From Hydrogenophaga sp. (GTDB taxonomy: Bacteria > Pseudomonadota > Gammaproteobacteria > Burkholderiales > Burkholderiaceae_C), in assembly GCA_018333605.1 (NCBI GenBank), contig JAGXSV010000042.1, positions 1-41,496 on the forward strand: a stretch of DNA of 41,496 nucleotides, written 5' to 3'. Position 1 is the stretch's first letter. Each line of letters starts with the position of its first letter. Both the position numbers and the translations under genes were made by a program. Positions 8,502-17,481 of this stretch are shown here, one piece after another. Below the pieces are notes generated by a model. That model saw only the letters and a program-made list of their open reading frames with translations. It was not told where the DNA came from and did not search any database.

Positions 8502-9410
8502 ATGATCGATGTCACCTTTGCCAATTTTGAAACCGAAGTCATCGAGGCTTCGCAACACACCCCTGTGCTGGTGGATTTCTGGGCGCCCTGGTGCGGCCCC
8601 TGCAAGGTCATTGGCCCTTTGCTGGAGAAAATTGAAGCCGCCTACGCTGGCCGCTTCAAGCTGGTGAAGATCGACACCGAACAGGAACAGCAACTGGCCG
8701 GCGCCTTTGGCATCAAGAGCATTCCGACCTGCGTGTTGATGATGAACGGCCAGCCCGTGGACGGCTTCATGGGCGCGCTGCCCGAAGGCCAGATCAAGGA
8801 ATTTCTGGACAAGCACCTGCCCGCAGCCGAGGTGCTGGAAGCGGCCGAAGAAGAAGCCGATGCGCTGCAAGCCCTGGCGGCGGGCGACGTGGAAGGCGCG
8901 CTGGCCAAGCTGCAGCACGCCGTGCAAACCGACCCCGAAAACGACGACGCCCGCTTTGACCTGGTGAAGCTGCTGCTGGAACTGGAGCGCGACGACGAAG
9001 CCAAGGTGGCGTTTGCGCCGGTGATCGCCAAGTCCATGGCGGTGCGCCGGCTTGACTCGCTCAACCGCTGGATGAAAGCGCGCGACGCGCAAGACATGGT
9101 GGTGGACCCCGAGGCCTACGCAGCCGATCTACAGGCCAGGATTGCCGCCAACAAGCGCGACTTTGCCAGCCGCTTTGCCCTCGCCCAGCTGCTGATGGCC
9201 CACAGCCAGTTTGTGCCCGCCATGGACGAGCTGCTGGAGATTTTGATGCGCGACAAAACCTGGAGCGAAGATCTGGCCCGCAAGACTTTCATCGCCATCC
9301 TGGACATCATCGAGCCGCCCAAGCCCAAGGTGGCCGAAGGCCAGGTGCCCCCCGAAGACCCCACGGTGGCCACCTACCGTCGGCGGCTGTCCAGCGTGGT
9401 GCTGAGCTGA
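8502..9410 (+). CDS. Thioredoxin-TPR co-chaperone, CnoX/YbbN-like, with intact WCGPC
   Basis: A 302-residue protein with an N-terminal thioredoxin domain (residues 1-108, active site W30-C31-G-P-C34, cis-Pro in SIPTC) and a helical TPR-like C-terminal domain of the YbbN type (from about 115). Proteins of this architecture (CnoX, chaperedoxins) protect proteins from aggregation and over-oxidation and pass clients to GroEL/DnaK. E. coli CnoX lacks the CxxC pair, whereas this protein keeps it, so it may also be redox active. The ATG at 8502 is preferred over the upstream open frame (from 8367) because the domain begins at MIDVTFANF. It is divergent from purE. Confidence 0.9.
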   Translation: MIDVTFANFETEVIEASQHTPVLVDFWAPWCGPCKVIGPLLEKIEAAYAGRFKLVKIDTEQEQQLAGAFGIKSIPTCVLMMNGQPVDGFMGALPEGQIKEFLDKHLPAAEVLEAAEEEADALQALAAGDVEGALAKLQHAVQTDPENDDARFDLVKLLLELERDDEAKVAFAPVIAKSMAVRRLDSLNRWMKARDAQDMVVDPEAYAADLQARIAANKRDFASRFALAQLLMAHSQFVPAMDELLEILMRDKTWSEDLARKTFIAILDIIEPPKPKVAEGQVPPEDPTVATYRRRLSSVVLS

Positions 9411-9719
9411 GAACCCAGGCGAGAACCACGTGAGCGGCGCGCCGAAGATTTCACGCAACAGGGACCCAGAAACACTCCGGAAGCGCTTGATGGCAACGCC
9501 CCATGACCGGAAGGACCGCATGGACCACGGGCGCTGCTCCCGCACCACGTGATCGCTGCCGCCAACCGCACCGGCCGAGGGCGGTGCCGGTAACAGACCC
9601 CCCTGAGCCCGGGATTGCACGCACCCGCCTGAGCAGGGTGGCCGCGGCCAGCGGCCGGCCCAGCGCAGGCCAAAACCCCGGGCCATCGAGGTGCTGTCGC
9701 CGGCGGCTACCATCAAGCC
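9411..9719. other. Intergenic region, no gene recognised
   Basis: About 309 GC-rich bases between the CnoX-like gene and the cyclodeaminase gene. Frames on both strands are open through chance GC richness, but none shows a recognisable domain or a Shine-Dalgarno. It includes GGCCGCGGCCAGCGGCCGGCC-like short inverted repeats near 9640-9662 that could form hairpins. Confidence 0.4.
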
Positions 9720-10658
9720 ATGCTCACCATGAACTCTGAGGCCGCCCAGGCGGCCCTGCCTTTTGACCGCCTGATCGCCACACTGCGGGAACACTTCACC
9801 AGCACCTGCGAGGTGCCACTGCGCCATGTGCACGACATTGCCAGCCCCGGCGGCGGCAAGATAACCTCGCTCATCATGCCGGCCTGGCTGCCGGGCCGGT
9901 ACTACGGCGTGAAGATCGTGAACATTGCACCGGGCAATGCCGCCGTGGGTCTGCCAGGCCTGCATTCGGCTTACCTGCTGTTTGACGCACGCACCGGCGT
10001 ACCGCTGGCGCAGATTGACGGCGACCAGATCACCACGCGCCGCACCGTGGCGGCGTCGGCCCTGGCGGCCTCGTATCTGGCCCGCGCCGATGCCCGGCAC
10101 CTGCTGGTGGTGGGTGCGGGCGCCGTGGCGGCCCTGCTGCCCGAGGCCTACCGCACGGTGCGCCCCATTGAACGCGTGACGGTGTGGGCACGCCGCGCCG
10201 AGGAAGCTCTGGCGCTGGCCGAGCGCTGGCGTCAGCAGGGCTTTGACGCCAGCGCCACCACCGATTTGCCCGCGGCCTGCGGCGAGGCCGATGTGGTGAG
10301 CTGCGCGACCCTGGCCACGGAACCCGTGGTGCGCGGCGCCTGGCTCGCTCCGGGCTCGCACCTGGACCTGATCGGCAGCTTCACACCAGCCATGCGCGAG
10401 GCCGACGACGTATGCTTTGAAGACGCGCGCGTGTTTGTGGACACCGAAGAAGCGCTGCAGAAAAGCGGTGACCTGATCGGCCCGCTGTCGCGCGGGGTGC
10501 TGCGCGCCGACGACGTGCGCGGCACCCTGACCACGCTGTGCAAAGGCATGGCAACCGGGCGCAAGACGCCGACCGAACGCACGGTATTCAAGTCGGTGGG
10601 CACCGCGCTGGAAGACCTGGCCGCCGCGGTGCAGGTGTTTGAGGCCGCGCGCGGCTGA
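9720..10658 (+). CDS. Ornithine cyclodeaminase / mu-crystallin family oxidoreductase
   Basis: A cytoplasmic NAD(P)-dependent enzyme of the ornithine cyclodeaminase, alanine dehydrogenase and ketimine reductase family. It has 312 residues, the normal length. The N-terminal substrate part contains the conserved KIVNIAPGNAAVGLPGLHS region and DGDQITTRRTVAASALA. The Rossmann motif LLVVGAGAVAALL is at about residues 126-138. The conserved loop LDLIGSFTPAMREADD follows later. The substrate cannot be told from sequence: ornithine, alanine or a cyclic imine are all possible. ATG at 9720 or 9729 are both possible starts and neither has a strong ribosome binding site. It converges with the MarR gene, 9 bases apart. 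Confidence 0.85.
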   Translation: MLTMNSEAAQAALPFDRLIATLREHFTSTCEVPLRHVHDIASPGGGKITSLIMPAWLPGRYYGVKIVNIAPGNAAVGLPGLHSAYLLFDARTGVPLAQIDGDQITTRRTVAASALAASYLARADARHLLVVGAGAVAALLPEAYRTVRPIERVTVWARRAEEALALAERWRQQGFDASATTDLPAACGEADVVSCATLATEPVVRGAWLAPGSHLDLIGSFTPAMREADDVCFEDARVFVDTEEALQKSGDLIGPLSRGVLRADDVRGTLTTLCKGMATGRKTPTERTVFKSVGTALEDLAAAVQVFEAARG

Positions 10659-10667
10659 AGCGGTGCA

Positions 10668-11156
10668 TCAATCCCGCGGCGGCAGAGCGGCACCAGACGC
10701 CGCTGCCACCAGCGTCGAGGCCTGTGCTTGCAGCAGGGCCAGCAAATCAGAGAGCTGTTCGCGCTGGGCCCCGGTCATGCCCGAGAGCAGTTCGCGCTGG
10801 ATCGCCACAATCCGGGGAAACACGTCGCTGTGCAGGCGCCTCCCCTCGTCGGTGAGGTAGATGTGGACCTCGCGCCGGTCTGAGGGCTTGGGCACGCGAC
10901 GCACCAGGTTTTTCTGAGCGAGGCGGGTGAGGTTGCGCGACGTTCGGGCGCGATCGAGCATGGCGATGCCGGCCAGTTCGGACGAGAGGACGCCTTCGCG
11001 GTTCACCAGCGACGACAGGATGCGCCACTCGCGCCGGGTGATGCCGTATTCCTGCTCGCACATGCGAACCACCAGCGGCGCGGCGGTGGCATGGATGCGG
11101 TAAAGGCGGTAGAGCAGGAGTTCGTCCTGGGCCATGGGGTTTTCGATGCGCGACAT
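10668..11156 (-). CDS. MarR-family transcriptional regulator
   Basis: A dimeric winged-helix regulator of 162 residues. The wHTH region holds the helix-turn-helix (ELAGIAMLDRARTSRNLTRL, about residues 60-80) and the wing (RRVPKPSDRREVHIYLTDEG, about 87-106) with the conserved D-R-R. MarR proteins usually respond to small aromatic or acidic ligands and control a divergent gene. Here the divergent neighbour is the first Bug-type binding protein, and the 151-base gap between them contains a 9-base direct repeat that is a good operator candidate. Confidence 0.92.
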   Translation of the reverse strand: MSRIENPMAQDELLLYRLYRIHATAAPLVVRMCEQEYGITRREWRILSSLVNREGVLSSELAGIAMLDRARTSRNLTRLAQKNLVRRVPKPSDRREVHIYLTDEGRRLHSDVFPRIVAIQRELLSGMTGAQREQLSDLLALLQAQASTLVAAASGAALPPRD

Positions 11157-11217
11157 GGGGAGGTTTTACGCGTTCCGGCTGCGGGTGGCGCGGGGTGGAT
11201 AGGGAAAACACCGGGAA

Positions 11218-11239
11218 CAATTGATTTCTGCAATTGATT
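11218..11239. promoter_or_regulatory. Candidate MarR operator: direct repeat CAATTGATT
   Basis: Two copies of CAATTGATT (11218-11226 and 11231-11239) are separated by 4 bases. Each contains the palindrome CAATTG, so the site also reads as an inverted repeat. It sits between the divergent MarR and Bug genes, 62 bases from the MarR start and 69 from the Bug start. MarR operators are typically AT-rich imperfect palindromes of this size. Confidence 0.5.
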
Positions 11240-11307
11240 GTCATTCCCTAGCATGGGGGTTTGCACGGGGGAAATACCCGTTTGAAAACCCACTGGAGAC
11301 CAGCCCC

Positions 11308-12270
11308 ATGCACAGAAGAAGCATTTTGACCACCGCCTTGACCCTGGCCACCTGCGCCGTCGCCCTGCCCGGCCTGGCACAGGAAAAACCGCCGCTGAAG
11401 ATCGTGGTGGGCTTTCCCCCCGGCGGCTCCGCCGATCTGCTGGCCCGGCTGATGGCCGAGGGTCTGAAGAACGATTTTTCGCAGGTGATCGTGGAAAACA
11501 AGGCCGGTGCGGGTGGCCGCATCGCGCTGGGTCAGGTCAAGCGCGCCCCAGCCGACGGTCAGACCGTGATCATCCTGCCGAGCGGACCGATGGTGCTGTT
11601 CCCGCATGTCTACAAGAAGCTGGACTACGACGCGGTGACCGACTTCACCCCAATCTCGCTGCTGGCGCACTTTCAGTTCAGCGTGGTGGCCGGTGCGGGC
11701 GTGCCGGTGAAAAACGTGAAAGACATGATCGCGCGCGCCAAGGCCGAACCCGGCAAGAGCACCTACGGCACACCCGGCCAGGGCACGCTGCCGCACTTCA
11801 TGGGCGTGCTGTTCGGCCAGCGGGCCGGTGCCGAGTTGACGCATGTGCCGTTCCAGGGCGGCGGCCCGGCCAACACCGCGCTGCTGGGTGGCCACATCGA
11901 CTACAAGTTCGACGTCGTGACCGAAACCGCCGAACTGCACCGGGCGGGCAAAGTGCGCATCATCGGGGTGACCGGCGCCCAGCGCGACCCGCAGGTGCCC
12001 GATGTGCCCACGCTCAAGGAGCAGGGTGTGGACATGGTGGCCACGGCCTGGTTTGCCATGTACGGACCGGCCGGCCTGAAACCCGAAGTGCGCGACATGT
12101 TGAGCGCCGCCGTGGCCAGGGCGGTGCGCACGCCCGCGCTGCGTGCCAAGCTGATCGAGCAGGGTTACGAGCCGGTGGGCTCCACGCCGGCCGAACTGGC
12201 CGCCATCCAGAAAACCGACCTGCAACGCTGGGAGGCCCCGATCAAGGCGACCGGCTTGCAGCTGGACTGA
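11308..12270 (+). CDS. Bug/TctC-family periplasmic solute-binding protein (first of two)
   Basis: A tripartite tricarboxylate transporter (TTT) type binding protein of 320 residues. It has a signal peptide (MHRRSILTTALTLATCAVAL, cleavage after GLA) and the diagnostic beta-strand and loop KIVVGFPPGGSADLLAR. It also has the VENKAGAGGRIALGQV motif, GTPGQGTLPHFMG and VPFQGGGPANTALLGGHID. The start at 11308 is preceded by GGAGA about 9 bases upstream; the open frame from 11221 is not used because it would hide the signal peptide. No TctA/TctB membrane partners are near, as for most Bug proteins in these bacteria. Ligands are usually carboxylates, here unknown. Confidence 0.92.
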   Translation: MHRRSILTTALTLATCAVALPGLAQEKPPLKIVVGFPPGGSADLLARLMAEGLKNDFSQVIVENKAGAGGRIALGQVKRAPADGQTVIILPSGPMVLFPHVYKKLDYDAVTDFTPISLLAHFQFSVVAGAGVPVKNVKDMIARAKAEPGKSTYGTPGQGTLPHFMGVLFGQRAGAELTHVPFQGGGPANTALLGGHIDYKFDVVTETAELHRAGKVRIIGVTGAQRDPQVPDVPTLKEQGVDMVATAWFAMYGPAGLKPEVRDMLSAAVARAVRTPALRAKLIEQGYEPVGSTPAELAAIQKTDLQRWEAPIKATGLQLD

Positions 12271-12307
12271 CAGATCCTCTCTTTACCCTTGACAACCGCG
12301 TGACCCC

Positions 12308-13282
12308 ATGAATCTCATCCGTCGCCACACCCTCGCCGCCCTCGCCTGCACCGCCCTCTCGGTCCTGGGCACCACCGCCCTGGCCCAGCCCGCGTACCCG
12401 GCCAAGCCGGTGACCCTCGTCACCAATTTTCCGCCCGGCGGGCCGGCGGACATCCTGGCGCGCTCGGTCGGCGCCGTGCTGCAGGAGACGCTCAAGCAGC
12501 CTTTCGTGGTGGACAACAAACCCGGCGCGGGCGGCAATGTGGGCGCCGCGGCGGTGGCCAAGGCACCGGCCGATGGCCACACGGTGCTGTTCGGTATCGA
12601 CACCACCTTCACCATCAACCCGCACCTGTACCCGGCCATGCCGTTCAAGCCCGGCGATCTCAAGCCGGTGCTGATCATGGCTTCGTCCGGCCTGCTGCTG
12701 GGCGTGAATCCGGCCACCGGCATCAAGACTTTTGGCGATCTGCTGAGCCAGGGGCGTGCCAGGAACCTGAATTTCAGCTCCGCCGGCAACGGCAGCCCGG
12801 GCCACCTGGCGGCCGCCATGCTGGGCAACAGCACGCCGATAAAGACCACGCACATTCCCTACCGCGGCAACACGCCGGCGGTGACGGCCGTGCTCAGCGG
12901 CGAGGTGGACGGCGGCATCCTGGCCACACCGGGCATGCTGCCCCACGTGCAAAGCGGCAAGATCACGGCCCTGGCGGTGACCAGCGCCCAGCGCTCGCAG
13001 CTGGCACCGCAGCTGCCCACCGTGGCCGAACTGGGCCTCAAGAGCCTGGAGCAGGAGGTGCTGTACCTGGTGATGGTGCCCGCTGCCACGCCCGACGCCG
13101 TGGTGCAGACCCTGGCCAAGGGCATCACCGACGCGCTGCAGCGCACCGACGTGAAGGAGCGCCTGAAGAGCCTGGACCTGTTTTATGAAGGCCAGACCGG
13201 TGCCGCGGCGGCCAAGCGCCTGACCGACATGAGCGCACGCTACGGCCAGATCGTGCGCGCGACCAGCATGAAAGCCGATTGA
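12308..13282 (+). CDS. Bug/TctC-family periplasmic solute-binding protein (second of two)
   Basis: A second TTT-type binding protein of 324 residues, 37 bases after the first. It has a signal peptide ending in TTALAQ, the loop TLVTNFPPGGPADILARSVG, VDNKPGAGGNVGAAAVAKAP and IPYRGNTPAVTAVLSGEVD. It differs clearly from the first copy, so this is an old paralogue rather than a recent duplication. Its stop is one base before the sulfatase start, which implies translational coupling and a common role, perhaps capture of the sulfatase substrate. Confidence 0.93.
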   Translation: MNLIRRHTLAALACTALSVLGTTALAQPAYPAKPVTLVTNFPPGGPADILARSVGAVLQETLKQPFVVDNKPGAGGNVGAAAVAKAPADGHTVLFGIDTTFTINPHLYPAMPFKPGDLKPVLIMASSGLLLGVNPATGIKTFGDLLSQGRARNLNFSSAGNGSPGHLAAAMLGNSTPIKTTHIPYRGNTPAVTAVLSGEVDGGILATPGMLPHVQSGKITALAVTSAQRSQLAPQLPTVAELGLKSLEQEVLYLVMVPAATPDAVVQTLAKGITDALQRTDVKERLKSLDLFYEGQTGAAAAKRLTDMSARYGQIVRATSMKAD

Positions 13283-13283
13283 G

Positions 13284-14615
13284 ATGAGCACGAGCCGCCC
13301 CAACATCATCTACATCGTCAGCGACGACTTGGGCTACGCCGACCTCGGCTGCTACGGTGGCCGCCAGGCCGACTTCGGCGCCGTGTCGCCCCACATCGAC
13401 GCGCTCGCCGCTGGCGGTCTGAAGCTCACCGAAGGTTATGCCAACTCACCGGTGTGCTCGCCCACGCGCTTTGCCCTGGCCACCATGCGCTACCAGTACC
13501 GCCTGCGTGGCGCGCTGGAAGAGCCGATCAACAGCCGCAGCAAGGGCAGCGACACGCTGGGCCTGCCGCCCGGAATACCCACCCTGCCCTCGCTGCTGAA
13601 GGAGGCCGGCTACCGCACCGCGCTGATTGGCAAATGGCACCTGGGTTACCCGCCGCATTTCGGCCCGCTGCGCTCGGGCTACGATGAGTTCTTCGGCATC
13701 ATGGCCGGCGGCGTGGACTACTTCACCCACTGCAGCAGCAGCGGCGACCACGACCTCTACATCGACGAGAGCACCCACAAGGAAGTGGGCTACCTGACCG
13801 ACGTGTTCTCGAAGCGCGCGGTGGAGCATATCCACCAGCGCGCCGCCGACGCGCAGGCGGGGCAACCGTTTTTCCTGAGCCTGCACTACACCGCACCGCA
13901 CTGGCCCTGGGAAACGCGGGACGACGCCCATGTGGCGCCCGAGGTCGCCAAAAACCTGTTTCACCTGGATGGCGGCAGCGTGAACAGCTACCGCAAGATG
14001 ATCCACCACATGGACGAGGGCATTGGCTGGATCATGGCCGCCCTGCGCGAACACGGGCTGGACGACAACACGCTGGTGGTCTTCACCAGCGACAACGGCG
14101 GTGAGCGCTTTTCCGACAACTGGCCGCTGGTGGGCGGCAAGATGGACCTGACCGAAGGCGGCATTCGCGTGCCGTGGATCGCGCACTGGCCGGCCGTGAT
14201 TCCGGCCGGCTCGGTGAGCGAACAGCACTGCCTGACCATGGACTGGTCCGCCACGATGCTGGAGCTCGGCGGTGGCCAGCCCCACCCCGACTACCCGCTG
14301 GATGGTGTTTCCGTGGTGCCGCTGCTGCGCGATCCGGCGCACCGCTTTGAGCGCCCGATGTACTGGCGCATGAACCACCGAGGGCAGCGCGCCCTGCGCG
14401 ACGGCGACTGGAAGTACCTCATGGTGGACGGCCACGAATACCTGTTCAACATCCCCGCCGACGAGCGCGAACGCGCCAACCGGGCCCAGCGCGAGCCCGA
14501 GCGACTGGCCCGCATGCGGGCCCAGTGGCTGGCCTGGAACGCCACCATGCCGCCCATTCCGGACGACGCCACCGTGAGCCTGGGCTATTCCACCCAGCAC
14601 ATGCCGCAGCGTTGA
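13284..14615 (+). CDS. Type I sulfatase (arylsulfatase family), cytoplasmic
   Basis: Hydrolyses a sulfate ester with a formylglycine nucleophile. The enzyme has 443 residues. The metal-binding start IIYIVSDDLGYADLGCYGG is at residues about 9-27. The formylglycine site is C58-S-P-T-R62 in a C-x-P-[ST]-R motif. KWHLGYPPHFGPLRSGYDEF, HYTAPHWPW and the second metal motif FTSDNGGERF also fit. There is no signal peptide, so the substrate must be imported. Maturation needs a formylglycine-generating enzyme or anSME, not present in the window. It is coupled by 1 base to a Bug protein and followed by a SulP transporter. The substrate is unknown. Confidence 0.92.
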   Translation: MSTSRPNIIYIVSDDLGYADLGCYGGRQADFGAVSPHIDALAAGGLKLTEGYANSPVCSPTRFALATMRYQYRLRGALEEPINSRSKGSDTLGLPPGIPTLPSLLKEAGYRTALIGKWHLGYPPHFGPLRSGYDEFFGIMAGGVDYFTHCSSSGDHDLYIDESTHKEVGYLTDVFSKRAVEHIHQRAADAQAGQPFFLSLHYTAPHWPWETRDDAHVAPEVAKNLFHLDGGSVNSYRKMIHHMDEGIGWIMAALREHGLDDNTLVVFTSDNGGERFSDNWPLVGGKMDLTEGGIRVPWIAHWPAVIPAGSVSEQHCLTMDWSATMLELGGGQPHPDYPLDGVSVVPLLRDPAHRFERPMYWRMNHRGQRALRDGDWKYLMVDGHEYLFNIPADERERANRAQREPERLARMRAQWLAWNATMPPIPDDATVSLGYSTQHMPQR

Positions 14616-14676
14616 GACAGAAGGCGTCTTTCGCTCAACCGCTGAACCGTCGGTGCAGGAACGCTACGATCAGCCC

Positions 14677-16371
14677 ATGAACCGACTGCGCCGTTTTCTG
14701 CCGTTTCTCGCCTGGCCCCGCCCCAGCGGGGCCGTGTTGCGCGGCGATGCCATCGCCGGCATCACGGTCGGGTTGATGGTGATTCCTCAGGGCGTGGCCT
14801 ACGCAGCCCTGGCCGGCATGCCGCTGATCACCGGCATTTATGCCTCCATGCTGCCAGCCCTGATCGCGGTGCTGTTCAGCGGGTCCATGCGGCTGTCGGT
14901 CGGGCCCACAGCCATCACCTGCCTGCTGGTCAGCGCCTCGCTCACGGGCATGGCCGAGCCGGGCAGCGCCCAGTGGATTGAGCTGGCGGTGTGGCTGGCC
15001 TTGCTGTCGGGCCTGGTGCAGGTGGTGCTGGGCTTTGTGCGCTTTGGCTGGCTGCTCAACCTGGTGAACGCACCGGTGCTGATGGCCTTTACCCAGGGCG
15101 CGGCGGTGCTCATCATTGCGTCGCAGTTGCCGGCCTTGCTGGGGCTCTCGGGCGGCTGGGGCGCGCTGGCCAACCCGCAACCAATGCACCTGCCGGCTAT
15201 CGCCTTCGGGCTGGGCTCGGTGATTTTTCTGCTGCTGGCGCGGCGCTGGCGGGCCACGTTTCCGTCGGTGTTGCTGCTGGTGGTGGCGTCGGCGGGGGTC
15301 AGCGCCTGGGTCGGGTTTGAGGCCCGCGGGGGCGCGGTCATTGGTCAGCTGCCGCAGGGCCTGCCCAGCTTTTACATGCCGGCCTGGCCCGGCTGGGCCA
15401 CGCTGGGCCAGCTGCTGCTGCCCACGCTGGTGATCAGTCTGGTGAGTTTTCTGGAAACCGCGTCCAGCGCCAAGGTGGACAGCAGCCGGCGCGGCCAGCG
15501 CTGGGACCAGGACCAGGACCTGATCGGTCAGGGGCTGGCCAAACTGGTTTCGGGGTTTTCGGGCGCGTTTCCCACCAGCGCGTCGTTTTCCCGCTCGGCG
15601 CTGCTGCTGCACAGCGGCGCACAAACTGGCTGGGCCACCGTGTTTTCGGTGGCCTTGGTGGGCCTGGCGCTGGTGCTGCTGACGCCGCTGCTCAAATACG
15701 TGCCCTTGGCCGTGCTGGCCGCGGTGGTGGTTGTGGCCGTCATGGGCCTGATTCAGCCGGTGGCTTTTGTGCGGCTGTGGACCCTTTCCAGGGTTGAAGC
15801 GGTGATCGCGGGCACCACCTTTGTGATCACGGTGCTCACCGCGCCGCAGCTTTACTGGGGCGTGCTGGCCGGCGTGCTGATGGCGTTGAGCCATTTTTTG
15901 TACCTGCGGCTGCACCCACGCATCGTTGAAGTGGGTCTGCACCCGGACGGCAGCCTGCGCGATCGCCACCTGTGGCACCTGGCCCCCCTGGCGCCGGCCA
16001 CCTACGCCCTGCGCATGGACGCCGCGCTCGACTTTGCCACCGCCAGCGCCTTTGAAAACGCGGTGACCCGCTACCTCAGCGCGCACCCCGGCACGCAGCA
16101 TGTGGTGCTGATTGCGCACCCGATCAACTGGATCGACGCCACCGGTGTCGAAGGGTTTGGGCGGCTGCAGTCGGTGCTGCATGAGCAGGGCGTAACCCTG
16201 CACCTGGTGGGGATCAAGCTGCCGGTCGAAACCGCGCTGCGCACGGCCGGACACCTGACGGACGGACCCATGCTGCACCTGTACCGCACCGAAGCCGACG
16301 CGCTGCGGGCCGCCCCCAGCTGGAGCGGCCCGCCCATGGGCAGCGCCCAACTGCCGCTCGCCCCACCCTGA
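14677..16371 (+). CDS. SulP-family inorganic anion (sulfate) transporter with STAS domain
   Basis: An inner-membrane transporter of 564 residues. The transmembrane region (residues about 20-420) begins with the SulP signature GDAIAGITVGLMVIPQGVAY and continues with AALAGMPLITGIYASMLPAL. The 'GAFPTSASFSRSAL' motif is conserved in the core. A cytoplasmic STAS domain (about 440-550) with HPINWIDATGVEGFGRL follows. Members carry sulfate, bicarbonate or dicarboxylates. Its place 61 bases after a sulfatase suggests handling of the released sulfate, in either direction. I chose ATG 14677 over the GTG at 14653 because neither has a strong ribosome binding site and the conserved part fits the ATG. Confidence 0.9.
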   Translation: MNRLRRFLPFLAWPRPSGAVLRGDAIAGITVGLMVIPQGVAYAALAGMPLITGIYASMLPALIAVLFSGSMRLSVGPTAITCLLVSASLTGMAEPGSAQWIELAVWLALLSGLVQVVLGFVRFGWLLNLVNAPVLMAFTQGAAVLIIASQLPALLGLSGGWGALANPQPMHLPAIAFGLGSVIFLLLARRWRATFPSVLLLVVASAGVSAWVGFEARGGAVIGQLPQGLPSFYMPAWPGWATLGQLLLPTLVISLVSFLETASSAKVDSSRRGQRWDQDQDLIGQGLAKLVSGFSGAFPTSASFSRSALLLHSGAQTGWATVFSVALVGLALVLLTPLLKYVPLAVLAAVVVVAVMGLIQPVAFVRLWTLSRVEAVIAGTTFVITVLTAPQLYWGVLAGVLMALSHFLYLRLHPRIVEVGLHPDGSLRDRHLWHLAPLAPATYALRMDAALDFATASAFENAVTRYLSAHPGTQHVVLIAHPINWIDATGVEGFGRLQSVLHEQGVTLHLVGIKLPVETALRTAGHLTDGPMLHLYRTEADALRAAPSWSGPPMGSAQLPLAPP

Positions 16372-16406
16372 AGCGGACGAAGGGCCCAAGCCACCGACGG
16401 AGCGTT

Positions 16407-17261
16407 TCAGGCCGCGAGCGAGCGCGCCATGGTGCGGCGCCCGCTGTCGCTGCGTTGGACCATGGGTCGGGGCATGCGGGATTCCGAAGATTCATTCAGG
16501 TGACGGCGCGTGCTGCGGGCAAAGTTCTTGAGCCCGTCCATGTCCAGAATTTCAACCTCGCGATCCGACACATCCACCATGCCCATCGCGGCCAGGGCGC
16601 TGAATGCGCGACTCACCGTCTCATGCGCCACACCCAGCAAGCTGGCAATTTCACGGCGACCCATGCGCAGGTGAAACCGGCGTGGCGACTGACCGCAACC
16701 GGCCATGCGGCGCGACAGCTGGATCAGAAAACGGGCCAGCTTCACTTCAGACGCCACCGCCGCCAGCAACTCAACGAGTTCGCGGCTGCGGGTGAGCGTC
16801 ATGCTGCCAGCCCGCTGCAACGCCACCCCGAACGAGGGGATGAGCTGCGAAAGGGCAAACACATCGCGCTTGAGCACCACATACACGCTGGACTCTTCCA
16901 GCGCCGACACCGCCGTGGGGTAACTGTCCATGCACAGAGCATCAAAACCCAGCACCTCGCCCCGAATGGCAAAGGCCAGCACCTGTTCGTAGCCGTCTTC
17001 GTTGGTGCGAAAAATCTTGAATGTGCCAGCGCAGACGAAAAACAGGGCGTCTGCCGGCGTGCCCTCGTGGGCCAGACTCTCCCCGGCATGCACCCGGCGC
17101 AACACCATGGGAATTTGCGACGCCGCGGTGAGGTCGACCCCCTCGGCACCCAACAGCTGAAGCACGTCCGCAAAACTGCTGGGATGGGTCTTCAAAGGCG
17201 GGCAACTCAGCGCCCCTCCACCCGTGCTGCATTTGGTGCTGTTCTGCGAACTGTTTGTCAT
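16407..17261 (-). CDS. Crp/Fnr-family transcriptional regulator, FNR-like
   Basis: A 284-residue regulator with a cyclic-nucleotide-type beta-barrel (about residues 40-150), a dimerisation helix and a C-terminal winged helix. The recognition helix VAHETVSRAFSAL carries E-x-x-S-R (E214-R218), the FNR/ANR pattern that reads TTGAT half-sites. Near the N-terminus KCSTGGGALSCPPL has only two cysteines, and the position equivalent to E. coli FNR C122 is Tyr (SSVYVVLKRD). A classical four-Cys [4Fe-4S] cluster is therefore not obvious. C-terminal residues beyond the HTH are Arg/Ser rich. The start at 17261 has GGGGAGA about 7 bases upstream and avoids 48 unsupported residues. It is divergent from the kinase genes. 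Confidence 0.88.
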   Translation of the reverse strand: MTNSSQNSTKCSTGGGALSCPPLKTHPSSFADVLQLLGAEGVDLTAASQIPMVLRRVHAGESLAHEGTPADALFFVCAGTFKIFRTNEDGYEQVLAFAIRGEVLGFDALCMDSYPTAVSALEESSVYVVLKRDVFALSQLIPSFGVALQRAGSMTLTRSRELVELLAAVASEVKLARFLIQLSRRMAGCGQSPRRFHLRMGRREIASLLGVAHETVSRAFSALAAMGMVDVSDREVEILDMDGLKNFARSTRRHLNESSESRMPRPMVQRSDSGRRTMARSLAA

Positions 17262-17481
17262 GGCGTGTCTCCCCTGGGTTTGCATCGATGGCCTCGTTTC
17301 ATTTGCGAGCATGTGTGAAACGTCACCCGCTTGCCATCGGAGCATCCATCGGCATCGGGTCAGAAAATTGCCTGACAGGGGTTCGGAAAAATCTGAGAAG
17401 ACCACGGCTTCGACCCGGTGGGCAAGGCTTGCTGCAGACTTTTGAATGAAGATAGCGCCATTCCAGAAGACGAACCACCCG

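Noticed and set aside
14635..16389. Minus-strand open frame of 584 codons opposite the SulP gene
   Set aside because: Low-complexity shadow; the plus strand has transmembrane helices, the SulP signature and a STAS domain.
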